A DNA stretch of 64,000 bases, taken from assembly GCF_014274685.1 (NCBI RefSeq), contig NZ_CP060393.1:3097501-3161500 (forward strand), given 5' to 3'. Within the stretch, counting starts at the first letter, position 1, and every line of letters starts with the position of its first letter. The position numbers and the translations under genes are program-made. This document shows, piece by piece, positions 17,134 to 25,460 of this stretch. The notes under the pieces were generated by a model, which saw only the letters and a list, made by a program, of their open reading frames with translations, was not told where the DNA came from and ran no database searches. Origin of the DNA: Edaphobacter sp. 4G125. GTDB lineage: Bacteria > Acidobacteriota > Terriglobia > Terriglobales > Acidobacteriaceae.

Positions 17134-18297
17134 GTGCGTTCAGCAGAAAGATCGACAAAGCAACAGTTCCGTTCAGCCCGCAATGGTGTTATCGCCAGCC
17201 TCCTACGCTCTGTGCAGCTCTCCCGCTCAGAACTCAGCGAGATCACGGGAGTAAGTCCGGCGGCGATCACTGAAGTGACCCAAGTGCTGCTGCAACGAGG
17301 CTTACTGGCAGAACTCCCGTCCTTATCGACCAATGGGCGGCGCGGACGCCCCATCGTACAACTCCAGCTGCAGGCGTCACACTGCTACTTTGTCGGGATA
17401 TCCGTGGGGGAATCGTCCATGCCCATGGTACTCACAAATCTTCGCGGAGAAGTCGTTGAGCATCATAATTTACCTGCGTGCAAAACTCCTTCGGATCTGG
17501 TCAAAGCTGCCAGCAATGCTTTCCAGAAGATTCTCATCTCATCAAGGATTCCACGAAGCCGCATTCAGGGAATCGGTATTACCATCTCCGGGATAGTGGA
17601 TGCTAAAGAAGGTGTATGCCGCTACTCAGCCGCATTGAATTGGCGGGACGTTCCCGTAGCTCAGTTGATCGCAACGGCTCTCCGGATTCCGGCCTGGATC
17701 GATAATGACGCCAACGCCATTGCGATGGGTGAAAGGTTTTTTGGTAAAGCTCGCGATATGGAACACTTCTCAAGCATTGTCCTGGGACGAACGATCGGCT
17801 CCGCTCATTTCATGCATGGGATGCTCTATCGCGGCCATACGGATAGCGCAGGCGAGATTGGACACATCACGGTTACTCCCAGAGGAACTCTTTGCAGATG
17901 CGGCCGCAGGGGATGTCTCGATACGATCGCTGGCGGTTTTGCTCTTCGCGACGCAGCAAAGTCTGCCGGGCTCTCCATTCGGACTATGCGAGAACTCGAA
18001 GAGATGGCTCTTCATGGAAACGCGAAAGCCGTAAAATTGCTCCGCAACGCGGGGACATCTCTGGGCATCGCGGTTGCATCCCTCGTTCATTTGAATAATC
18101 CACAGTGCGTTCTGTTCATGGATTTTGAAGGCTTCGGCAATGGAGTCTTCCGTACAGCAACGCGTCAGGCAATCGAAAACAATGTCATGGCGCGCTTTCT
18201 TAGCGCGACGCAGGTTATTTTTAGCGACGCCGACCGAAACCTTCTGCCTCGCAGCGCGGCTTCTATTGCCGCCTTCGAATATCTGAACTCCCTCTAG
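17134..18297 (+). CDS. ROK family transcriptional regulator (NagC/XylR type)
   Basis: A 387-residue repressor-type protein: winged helix-turn-helix at about 15-70 (LSRSELSEITGVSPAAITEVTQ), then a sugar-kinase-fold ROK domain with WIDNDANAIAMGE and the zinc motif CRCGRRGCLD preceded by GHITV. The start is GTG 17134 behind GAGAGGAGAG. It is divergent from the Oar receptor gene across 276 bp and convergent (17 bp) with the PQQ dehydrogenase operon. By family behaviour it would bind operators in the divergent region and release on binding a sugar or sugar phosphate. Its targets probably include the receptor gene. Confidence 0.9.
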   Translation: MRSAERSTKQQFRSARNGVIASLLRSVQLSRSELSEITGVSPAAITEVTQVLLQRGLLAELPSLSTNGRRGRPIVQLQLQASHCYFVGISVGESSMPMVLTNLRGEVVEHHNLPACKTPSDLVKAASNAFQKILISSRIPRSRIQGIGITISGIVDAKEGVCRYSAALNWRDVPVAQLIATALRIPAWIDNDANAIAMGERFFGKARDMEHFSSIVLGRTIGSAHFMHGMLYRGHTDSAGEIGHITVTPRGTLCRCGRRGCLDTIAGGFALRDAAKSAGLSIRTMRELEEMALHGNAKAVKLLRNAGTSLGIAVASLVHLNNPQCVLFMDFEGFGNGVFRTATRQAIENNVMARFLSATQVIFSDADRNLLPRSAASIAAFEYLNSL

Positions 18298-18314
18298 ACC
18301 GGAATCGCCACAAG

Positions 18315-20519
18315 CTATTGCTTTGTCGTTTCTTTCGTCGGCAAAGCAAAGGCGACATAAGCCCCACGGATTGGATCGGTGGACGCGGGATGTCCGGGAA
18401 TGGCATGTGTGTGCGTGGTTGAACGCGCCGCAGCACAAAAGACAACATACTCACGTCCGTCTATTTCATACACAGCAGGCATCCCTTCCAATGCGGCATC
18501 GACCTCTGTCTCCCAGAGAACTTTACCGGTGGAAGAATCTAAAGCGCGGATCTTGCGATCGCGACTGCCAGTAAAGATTAATCCACCTGCCGTCACAACT
18601 GGATTGATCTTCGGAAAGTGAGACCCGGTATTTTTGATCCCTTTCGCTGCGAGTTCCGGAACTTCGCCCAGAGGAATCTGCCAACGGATATCCCCACTGT
18701 TGAGGTCATAGGCTGTTAATGTTGTCCATGGTGGAGCAATCACGGGCAATCCACTCTCTGCGAACATGAATCCAAAGCTACTGCGATAGTGGGCCTTTAT
18801 GGGGTCGGTTACGACGGGCTTTGCCTGTGCTGGAGCAGTTACAGTCTCCGGCGCCCGCTCGGGATGAGCGAGATAGGCAAGAAGAGCATCAATCTCGGGA
18901 TCTTTCAGTTGGCCAAACGACGGCATCGCTCCTTTTCCCGATCGTATCGTTTTCCGTATCTCATCATCGGAAAGACGGCCACTGACTTCTGCTAATGATG
19001 GAATCGCCGGTGGTTTTCCTGCGCGGTTGTCTCCATGGCATAAACTGCAGTTTGCCTCATACAACGAACGGCCGCGCACCTCAGATGTGCCTGTCTTCAA
19101 CGGCTCCGCCGCCAAAGTCAGCTTCAACATCGCCGGCAGGTCCTTCGATACTACGTAGAAATAACCGCGAACTGGATCGATAGCCGAGCCACCGTAATTC
19201 GCGCCACCGTTATTGCCAGGCATCTCAACTGTATCGGTGGTTGATGGAGGCGTGAAGAGACCTCCATTGCGCGCTGCTGCCATCTGCTTCAGCAAGCTCT
19301 CACGTTCCGCCGGCTCCAGAAAAGGACTGAGATCTTTTGCTGTAAACGATTGCCTCGCGAAAGGCGCTGGCTTCGTCGGAAATGGCTGAGTAGGCCATGT
19401 TTCTTCGCCGGGCATATCCGACTTCGGTACCGGACGCTCTTCAATTGGCCACAGCGGCTTGCCTGTAGTACGTTCGAAGGCCCAGACAAAGCCTTCCTTA
19501 TTCGCAACCACAACAGCATCCACCATGCGCCCGTTCTGACGCACTGTCAGGAGCTGCGGAGTGGTTGCGTTGTCATAATCCCAGATGTCGTGATGGACCA
19601 TCTGGTAATACCAGATCAACTTGCCTGTGCGCGCATTAAGAGCTAACAGGCTATCGCCGTAAAGATTCTTTCCTGGCCGATTCGCACCATAAAAGTTGTA
19701 CTTCGGGCTGGCCGTGGGAACGAAGACGATGCCTCGCTTCTCATCCAACGCCATACTACTCCAGTCATTAGCTCCGCCTACAGACTTCCACGCATCCTTC
19801 GGCCATGTCTCATAACCAGGCTCGCCTGGGTGCGGAATCGTATGGAAGATCCACTCCATCTTCCCAGTCAACACATTGTAGGCTCGAATATCTCCTGGAC
19901 CGGACGCATACTCCTCATTCGTCGCCGAACCGAGGATCAACAAATCTCCATAGATGCGACCGGGGTTATACGACTGCACTAACGTCAAACTTTCAGGATT
20001 GCGCCCTAATCCCTCTCGCAAATCGACACGGCCGCCTACGCCAAAACTTTCAATCGGCTTTCCAGTGGTTGCATCCAGCTCTCTGAGAGCGTTATCCACA
20101 GCGAAGATAAGACGGCGATCTTTTCCATCTTTACTCTGCCAATAGTTCAACCCACGATTGGTAATCAGCAGTGTCTTGGCATGCAGCGGCTGCGACCATA
20201 GCTCTTTTCCTGTTGCCGCATCGAGCGCCACAACAGAGTTGTTATGCGCCAGTACATACATGGTTCGCCCAATCACCAGCGGATTAAAGACATATCCGCG
20301 AGAGTCTCCGGTCGAAAATGTCCAGGCCTGTTGCAGCTTACTTACATTCGCACGATTGATCTGACGCAACGATGAATACTGCGCACCATCGGCCGATCCC
20401 CCATATTCGCGCCATGTGTTATATGTCTGAGCGCTGGCAGAGACTGCCGTCAATGCCAAACTGCTCGTCAGCAGAACTGAGAGACGATGCTCTCTCCCGA
20501 AACACTTCCAGAATTCCAT
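18315..20519 (-). CDS. PQQ-dependent dehydrogenase with built-in cytochrome c domain
   Basis: Exported quinoprotein of 734 residues. A signal peptide (LTSSLALTAVSASA) is followed by an eight-bladed PQQ propeller with repeated VALDAATGKELW-type tryptophan-docking motifs. A cytochrome c domain is inserted at about 480-555 (CSLCH at 491-495, axial Met in GAMPSFGQL), and the propeller then resumes to the C-terminus, so the haem domain is internal. It would oxidise a sugar or alcohol in the periplasm and pass electrons through its own haem. It is the last gene of a unit with a DUF1080 hydrolase (36-bp gap) and a TIM barrel. Confidence 0.88.
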   Translation of the reverse strand: MEFWKCFGREHRLSVLLTSSLALTAVSASAQTYNTWREYGGSADGAQYSSLRQINRANVSKLQQAWTFSTGDSRGYVFNPLVIGRTMYVLAHNNSVVALDAATGKELWSQPLHAKTLLITNRGLNYWQSKDGKDRRLIFAVDNALRELDATTGKPIESFGVGGRVDLREGLGRNPESLTLVQSYNPGRIYGDLLILGSATNEEYASGPGDIRAYNVLTGKMEWIFHTIPHPGEPGYETWPKDAWKSVGGANDWSSMALDEKRGIVFVPTASPKYNFYGANRPGKNLYGDSLLALNARTGKLIWYYQMVHHDIWDYDNATTPQLLTVRQNGRMVDAVVVANKEGFVWAFERTTGKPLWPIEERPVPKSDMPGEETWPTQPFPTKPAPFARQSFTAKDLSPFLEPAERESLLKQMAAARNGGLFTPPSTTDTVEMPGNNGGANYGGSAIDPVRGYFYVVSKDLPAMLKLTLAAEPLKTGTSEVRGRSLYEANCSLCHGDNRAGKPPAIPSLAEVSGRLSDDEIRKTIRSGKGAMPSFGQLKDPEIDALLAYLAHPERAPETVTAPAQAKPVVTDPIKAHYRSSFGFMFAESGLPVIAPPWTTLTAYDLNSGDIRWQIPLGEVPELAAKGIKNTGSHFPKINPVVTAGGLIFTGSRDRKIRALDSSTGKVLWETEVDAALEGMPAVYEIDGREYVVFCAAARSTTHTHAIPGHPASTDPIRGAYVAFALPTKETTKQ

Positions 20520-20555
20520 CCTTGCTCTCAGTTCTGCCGCATCGGCCCTTTACAT

Positions 20556-21281
20556 TTAGCGTTTGGAAAGATCGCGGATCCAGATGTCTTTGAACTGCAT
20601 ATTGCCCTGTCCGCCTGCATGGAGTTGCAGAGCAATCTTACCGTCAGGAGCGCCCGGATGAGGATCGGTAAAATCTACCATCTCCACGCCATTCAATCGT
20701 GAACGATAGCGATTTCCGATCACCTCCACGAAATAATCGTTCCACTCACCCTTACGAACGACACCTTCGTTCTCGGGCGAAGGCCAAACAACCCACCCGC
20801 GTCCATCTTCGGCATAAACGCCAGCGGTGTGATGCATCATGGTGCAATCAATCTCGAATTGCATCCCCTGCGTCGTATCCACAGAGTTTGGCTTAAACCC
20901 TGTATGGAAAAAGACCCCGCTGTTGCCATCGCCAACACACTTAAAACGAAGGGACAATTGAAAATCTTTATAGTCGTTTGCAGTCTCAAGATAACCGTAA
21001 GCCTTGGTCAAACCGCGGCCATGGATGAGTCCATCCTCAACCGTCCAGCTTTCAGCACCAATCTTGTTCCAACCGGTAAGATCTGTGCCATTGAATAACT
21101 GAATCCAGTCGTTTCCTGGAATCTTAGCCTTTGCCTGCGCACCTGCATCCAGACCACATGATGTTGACAGTGCAACGAGTAGCAGGCCTCCAAAGATCCT
21201 GCCCATTATTGCAACTCTGCTTTTACGTTCACCTGCCCAACGGCCATGCCGGGAAAAATCAGCAGTTCGATTCAATCTCAT
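20556..21281 (-). CDS. DUF1080 protein (3-keto-disaccharide hydrolase family), exported
   Basis: A concanavalin-like beta-sandwich of the family annotated as 3-keto-disaccharide hydrolase: WIQLFNGTDLTGWNKIG at the start, then WTVEDGLIHGRG, YKDFQLSLRFK, GNSGVFFHTG and the C-terminal GKIALQLHAGGQGNMQFKDIWIR. ATG 21281 has GGAAGGG upstream and gives 241 residues; ATG 21206 would start right at the hydrophobic signal (IFGGLLLVALSTSC), which may be a lipobox. It lies 31 bp after the TIM barrel gene and 36 bp before the PQQ dehydrogenase. Family members cleave glycosides whose sugar has been oxidised at C3, which matches the oxidative neighbours. Confidence 0.87.
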   Translation of the reverse strand: MRLNRTADFSRHGRWAGERKSRVAIMGRIFGGLLLVALSTSCGLDAGAQAKAKIPGNDWIQLFNGTDLTGWNKIGAESWTVEDGLIHGRGLTKAYGYLETANDYKDFQLSLRFKCVGDGNSGVFFHTGFKPNSVDTTQGMQFEIDCTMMHHTAGVYAEDGRGWVVWPSPENEGVVRKGEWNDYFVEVIGNRYRSRLNGVEMVDFTDPHPGAPDGKIALQLHAGGQGNMQFKDIWIRDLSKR

Positions 21282-21312
21282 AACATTTACCCTTCCGTGA
21301 ATACGGCGGCTT

Positions 21313-22458
21313 CTACAACGCCGCCATAACCTGATGATAGAGATACTGTGCTCCCTCGATACCGTCCCAGGGACCATCTTCGTACTCAAGAGCAAAGACA
21401 CCGGTGTAATTGTTGTTCAGCATGATACGCACGCCACGTTGAACATCGGGCTCTCCAAACCGATCCCAGAATTTCGCATGCACGGTGGTATGCGCATAAG
21501 GCGCAAGATCATTCAGTGCGTGATACAGCAGGTACTTATGTTCCCAGTTGCAAAAATCCGGACTGGCCTCGCAAAAGACGTTATTGACCTCTTCCACAAT
21601 AATGCGGATATTGATCGGATTCGCCGTCAGACCCCAATGATTTTCAAGAGTCACCTTAACGCCGACCTTAGCGCCATAATCCGCCATCTCTTTGAATGAC
21701 TCGATACATTTATCGAGATATTTCTCGATCTCTGGATTCTTCGGATAGCTCGACTCATCCGGATTAGGCCATGGAGCAATACGTGGACCGCCGCTGTTTA
21801 CGCGCATCGATTTGGCACCGAGAATCGCCGCTCCATCTAACCATTTCTTGGCAATTTCAATCCCCTCTTTGCGTTTTGTGTCATCGAGTTCGCAGATATT
21901 GCGAGGAGCATTATTCGAGATGTGATGACAGAACACTCCTTCTTTTACTTGCACATTCGCCATCTTCTCCAACCAACGCTTACTGGAGGTAGCAGAAGGA
22001 TCAAACTCAGTCACCTGGCGCTGTTTGCCGTTAAAAGTGACGGTTTGCTGCACGTATTGGCTTTTGTCGTCCATGTCGCCGAAGAGACTGGACCACATAT
22101 CCATCTTGGTCACGCCAGGAAAGGTCTTCTTTGTGAAGGCGGGAAAATCCAGCATCGTGATTTCGCCATACTTCGCCTTCATCTTGGCGACGACATCCTT
22201 CGTGGTTAGCTCGCCCCGCCCCTTAAATATCCAGCGAATCGGATAACTATTCGAAGCAATTCGCGCCACCTTCTCGCTGTCTGTTAGCGGACGAAATGCA
22301 CTCGCATGTGTGATTGGTTCAGGAGTCGCCTGCTGACCAGTTTCTGCCTGAGCAACGGTTGCAGATTTCCCTAACAGAGCGCTTGCGGCGAGACTGCTTC
22401 CAGCGCTACGAAGAAAGTTACGACGATCCAGCAAGCTGCGCGTTACCTGGTATGGCAT
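21313..22458 (-). CDS. Tat-exported sugar phosphate isomerase/epimerase family TIM barrel
   Basis: A 381-residue protein with a Tat-type signal (LLDRRNFLRSAGSSLAASALL), so probably periplasmic, where a free-sugar rather than sugar-phosphate substrate is expected. Barrel motifs include VKVTLENHWG, EASPDFCNWEH, THVHAKF-like HTTVHAKFW and a C-terminal GVFALEYEDG with the metal-ligand Glu. AAAGGATC lies upstream of ATG 22458. It heads a unit with the DUF1080 hydrolase and the PQQ dehydrogenase-cytochrome fusion. A CTGTACAG palindrome lies about 100 bp upstream. Probably an isomerase, epimerase or lyase acting on oxidised sugars. Confidence 0.85.
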   Translation of the reverse strand: MPYQVTRSLLDRRNFLRSAGSSLAASALLGKSATVAQAETGQQATPEPITHASAFRPLTDSEKVARIASNSYPIRWIFKGRGELTTKDVVAKMKAKYGEITMLDFPAFTKKTFPGVTKMDMWSSLFGDMDDKSQYVQQTVTFNGKQRQVTEFDPSATSSKRWLEKMANVQVKEGVFCHHISNNAPRNICELDDTKRKEGIEIAKKWLDGAAILGAKSMRVNSGGPRIAPWPNPDESSYPKNPEIEKYLDKCIESFKEMADYGAKVGVKVTLENHWGLTANPINIRIIVEEVNNVFCEASPDFCNWEHKYLLYHALNDLAPYAHTTVHAKFWDRFGEPDVQRGVRIMLNNNYTGVFALEYEDGPWDGIEGAQYLYHQVMAAL

Positions 22459-22673
22459 AGCTACAGATCCTTTCTGTTATAGAAATGGTTCCTGAAACTT
22501 CTGAGCACCTGGATTGCGACATCTGGTGGGAACCATTACTACACGAGCTAAGGACCCCTGTACAGAAATTTATTCAATAAATGAATTAATTCCTTCCAAG
22601 ACAATTCTGCCTTTACAGACAACTTTCGATCGCACGAAAAACCCCTCCCAGAGAAGAAATCACTCCTGAGGAA

Positions 22674-24356
22674 TCAATGCAAAATGAAAGACCACATCGT
22701 GTCGCCAGATGCGCAGATCACGTATTGATGGCCGTCCATCTCGAACGTCTGTGGCGCGTTTGAAATATTTCCTATGCGTGTATTCCAGAGTAGTTTGCCG
22801 TCAGTCGCATCGAAGGCCACAAGATTACCGGCCCCATCGCCCGTAAACACCAGGCCCCCGGCAGTTGCCAAAAGACCGCCACCGCCGATACTTCCAGAGT
22901 TATAAAACTTGTGACGCCAGCGTGCTACACCTGTGCGATAGTCGAGAGCGCTGAGATAGCTTCCCGTACTTCCGACGAATAGTTCTTCCTTGCCACCCAA
23001 CCCCATCGAGCCACGTGGATCGGTATCGGTCAGATGCAGAATCGAGAACGAATTCACCTCATAGGTATAGAAAAGATTCGTCATAGGAGAGAATGCTACG
23101 GGTTCCCAATTAATAGTCCCTCCAGAGGTAGGAGAAGCAAGCGAGCCTGGGACTGTTGCGTCCTTATCTGGGTCGCGCTTTGGTCCGCCTGCTGGAGTCA
23201 ACCCTTTGGCCCAGTTCGTCATTTCGCCATACTTGCTTGTCACCAGATGCTCCCCGGTGACACGATCCAGCAGAAAGTAGTAGCCGTTGCGCGCCGCGGT
23301 TGCCACCATCTTCCGCATCTTGCCTTTGAATATGCCATCAATAAAGACTGGCGTTTGCGCCGAATCATAGTCGTGCATGTCATGCGGGGATGTCTGGAAA
23401 TACCAGGCCATCTTCCCCGTATCTACGTTCACTGCAATCAGCGAGCAGGTAAACAGATTGTCAAGATCGCCACGTAACCCGGTCGTATAAGCCGGAGTTG
23501 GATTCCCCGTCCCGAAGATGTAGAGGTTTGTCTCTGGATCATACGCGCCGGTAATCCACGTCTGCGCGCCACCATGTCGAGCCGCATCGATACTCTTCCA
23601 CGTATCGGCGCCAGGGTCATCCTTCTTCATCGGCACCGTATAGAGCTTCCATTGCAGTTCGCCCGTCTCCGGGTCAAACGATTGGAGAAATCCTGGAGAA
23701 TCGATATCGTTGCCGACCCCAACTAAAACATGATTGCCAATAACGATCGGTGCTGGCGTAGCAAAGTAACCCTCTTCTACATTGGCAATCATTTTGTGCC
23801 AACGCTCTTTGCCCGTCTTTGCATCCAGAGAGACCAGGTAGTCGTCAGGCGTCTCCATGAAGAGATAGTCATTCCACATGCCAAACCCGCGATTGCCGAT
23901 GTGGGTCCCACCCTTGGTCTTCCAGAAGTAATGCCATAGCTGATGGCCATCACGGGCATCAATCGCCCAGGCGTTATCCGGCATCGTCACATATAGCGTG
24001 CCATCGACCGCAAGCACCGATCCCTTGATCGAACCTGCGCGAATATTGATGTTCCCCGGTCCTTCGCCACCAACAATCAACGGCACCTGCGGTCCCGCCG
24101 TAGGTGCTGTGCTTCCAGAAGAATTGTCTCCGGGAGTCAGACGGGAGAACCACGACAACGAGAGATTCTTTACCGTCTGACGATTCACCTGCGTTAGAGC
24201 ACTGTACCTCTTACCGGTGTAATCGCCGTTGTAGGTTGGCCAATCATTCTTCAGCGGCTTCAGGAGAGATTCCGGAGAAACCCCTCCTCCCTGTGCGAAT
24301 GAAAAGACAGAGGAAAACAGCAGCGATGCAATTGAGAGCGTATGGATACGTTTCAC
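22674..24356 (-). CDS. PQQ-dependent dehydrogenase, methanol/ethanol family
   Basis: Periplasmic quinoprotein of 560 residues with a signal peptide (SIASLLFSSVFSFAQ) and an eight-bladed propeller with ITGAYDPETNLYIFGTGNP, GYYFLLDRVTGE and LVAFDATDGKLLWNTRIG motifs. It lacks a haem domain; the dihaem cytochrome gene immediately upstream overlaps its ATG by 4 bp, so the two are co-translated and probably form the electron-transfer pair. No adjacent-cysteine pair of the kind seen in classical methanol dehydrogenase is obvious. Substrate is an alcohol or sugar, not resolvable. Confidence 0.88.
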   Translation of the reverse strand: MKRIHTLSIASLLFSSVFSFAQGGGVSPESLLKPLKNDWPTYNGDYTGKRYSALTQVNRQTVKNLSLSWFSRLTPGDNSSGSTAPTAGPQVPLIVGGEGPGNINIRAGSIKGSVLAVDGTLYVTMPDNAWAIDARDGHQLWHYFWKTKGGTHIGNRGFGMWNDYLFMETPDDYLVSLDAKTGKERWHKMIANVEEGYFATPAPIVIGNHVLVGVGNDIDSPGFLQSFDPETGELQWKLYTVPMKKDDPGADTWKSIDAARHGGAQTWITGAYDPETNLYIFGTGNPTPAYTTGLRGDLDNLFTCSLIAVNVDTGKMAWYFQTSPHDMHDYDSAQTPVFIDGIFKGKMRKMVATAARNGYYFLLDRVTGEHLVTSKYGEMTNWAKGLTPAGGPKRDPDKDATVPGSLASPTSGGTINWEPVAFSPMTNLFYTYEVNSFSILHLTDTDPRGSMGLGGKEELFVGSTGSYLSALDYRTGVARWRHKFYNSGSIGGGGLLATAGGLVFTGDGAGNLVAFDATDGKLLWNTRIGNISNAPQTFEMDGHQYVICASGDTMWSFILH

Positions 24357-25216
24357 TTCAGGGTCACCAGGTATGCAGTCACATCGTGAATATCGCGGTC
24401 TGTATAGTGCGGCAGCATGTCTCGATGCGCCTGCATCGGATTATGCACTACCACCGTTGGCACAGAACCCTTCCGCGTAAAGCTACGTTGCGTGCCATCG
24501 CTTAGTTGCAGCGTCACAATAAAGTCATCGATGCGCACTAGTTTGCCAGAAATCTTCTCCCCCGGTGCGACTGTCACATCAACGGTTGCCTTACTGGGAG
24601 CATTGCGATTGTTTCCACCGCCAGCGACCCAATGCGCCTGCAACTGTACGGGGTCTGGATATTTTGTCGCAATATCCTTCAGATCCCCTGTGGCCGAATG
24701 GCAGCTTGCGCAGTGCATGGCAAAATACTCCTGCCCGCGTGTCGCATCTCCCACCACGATGTTGAGTGGCTTGGCTTTTTCTCCAGGAGGCGCGCCTTGA
24801 CCGCCTATCGTCGCAATTACCGAACGAATATAGGCAGCAACAGCTCCAGCATCCTCATCGTTCAGCCCAATATTCGGCATCCCCTGCGCCATGCGGGCTC
24901 CCTGAATAATGGGAATGATCTGCTCTCCATGCTGATCGGTTAATGCCGCCTGCGAACGAAGGAGATTTGGCCCCCCCATATCGCCTCCACGAAGGTCCGC
25001 TCCATGGCACGCCTGGCAATTAATGCCGTAGAGCGCTTTACCGTGAATCACCTTTGCGGGGTCCTCCGGTGGACGAACCTGGCCTGAATTAAAGGCGGAA
25101 CGCCCCGCCTGTCCCGCGGCAGAAGCGGTCTTCAAACCGCCAAAATAACAAACTGCAGTGGCAACAACCACCCACGCTGTTCCCACAGCAATGCAACGCG
25201 AATAAAAAGTTTTCAT
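24353..25216 (-). CDS. Dihaem cytochrome c, partner of the PQQ dehydrogenase
   Basis: A 287-residue exported or membrane-anchored protein with an N-terminal hydrophobic segment (residues 9-27) and two class I cytochrome domains: CQACH at 67-71 with Met in QGMPN (113), and CASCH at 169-173. The second domain is unusual: about 60 residues with beta-strand character (KISGKLVRIDDFIVTLQLSDG) separate its haem motif from the Met-bearing MLPHYTDRDIHDVTAYL C-terminal helix. It overlaps the downstream PQQ dehydrogenase by ATGA. It probably accepts electrons from that enzyme and delivers them to the terminal oxidase chain. Confidence 0.87.
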   Translation of the reverse strand: MKTFYSRCIAVGTAWVVVATAVCYFGGLKTASAAGQAGRSAFNSGQVRPPEDPAKVIHGKALYGINCQACHGADLRGGDMGGPNLLRSQAALTDQHGEQIIPIIQGARMAQGMPNIGLNDEDAGAVAAYIRSVIATIGGQGAPPGEKAKPLNIVVGDATRGQEYFAMHCASCHSATGDLKDIATKYPDPVQLQAHWVAGGGNNRNAPSKATVDVTVAPGEKISGKLVRIDDFIVTLQLSDGTQRSFTRKGSVPTVVVHNPMQAHRDMLPHYTDRDIHDVTAYLVTLK

Positions 25217-25376
25217 TCCACCTTGCCAGTAAGAGCTAAATCAACCTGCGTAAAACAAAAGTGCGCCCATTTGCGAACACGCGAAAAAGCAATATTTGTT
25301 CTGTCGAAAATAAGCTCGGAAAATGAAGCAGTGCAATCGTTCTACGAAGTACCCCCTTTGTAGCATGAGGGCCAGA

Positions 25377-25390
25377 TATCTGTACAGATA
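25377..25390. promoter_or_regulatory. Palindrome TATCTGTACAGATA, possible operator
   Basis: A perfect 14-bp palindrome about 160 bp upstream of the cytochrome/PQQ dehydrogenase pair. Its CTGTACAGA core recurs at 22558-22566, upstream of the exported TIM-barrel operon. The core also occurs at 31153, upstream of the sigma factor gene, and at least once inside a gene (near 13479), so it is only a candidate. Confidence 0.3.
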
Positions 25391-25460
25391 CGCGCAGATC
25401 TGTTCCTTCCCCTAAAAGAAAGAAAAGACCTCGGCTCAACTGCTTGGAAATTTTCCTCTT

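Noticed and set aside
17134..17354. Minus-strand frame 16941-17354 opposite the ROK gene start
   Set aside because: Overlaps the HTH-coding part of the ROK gene and has no recognisable features.
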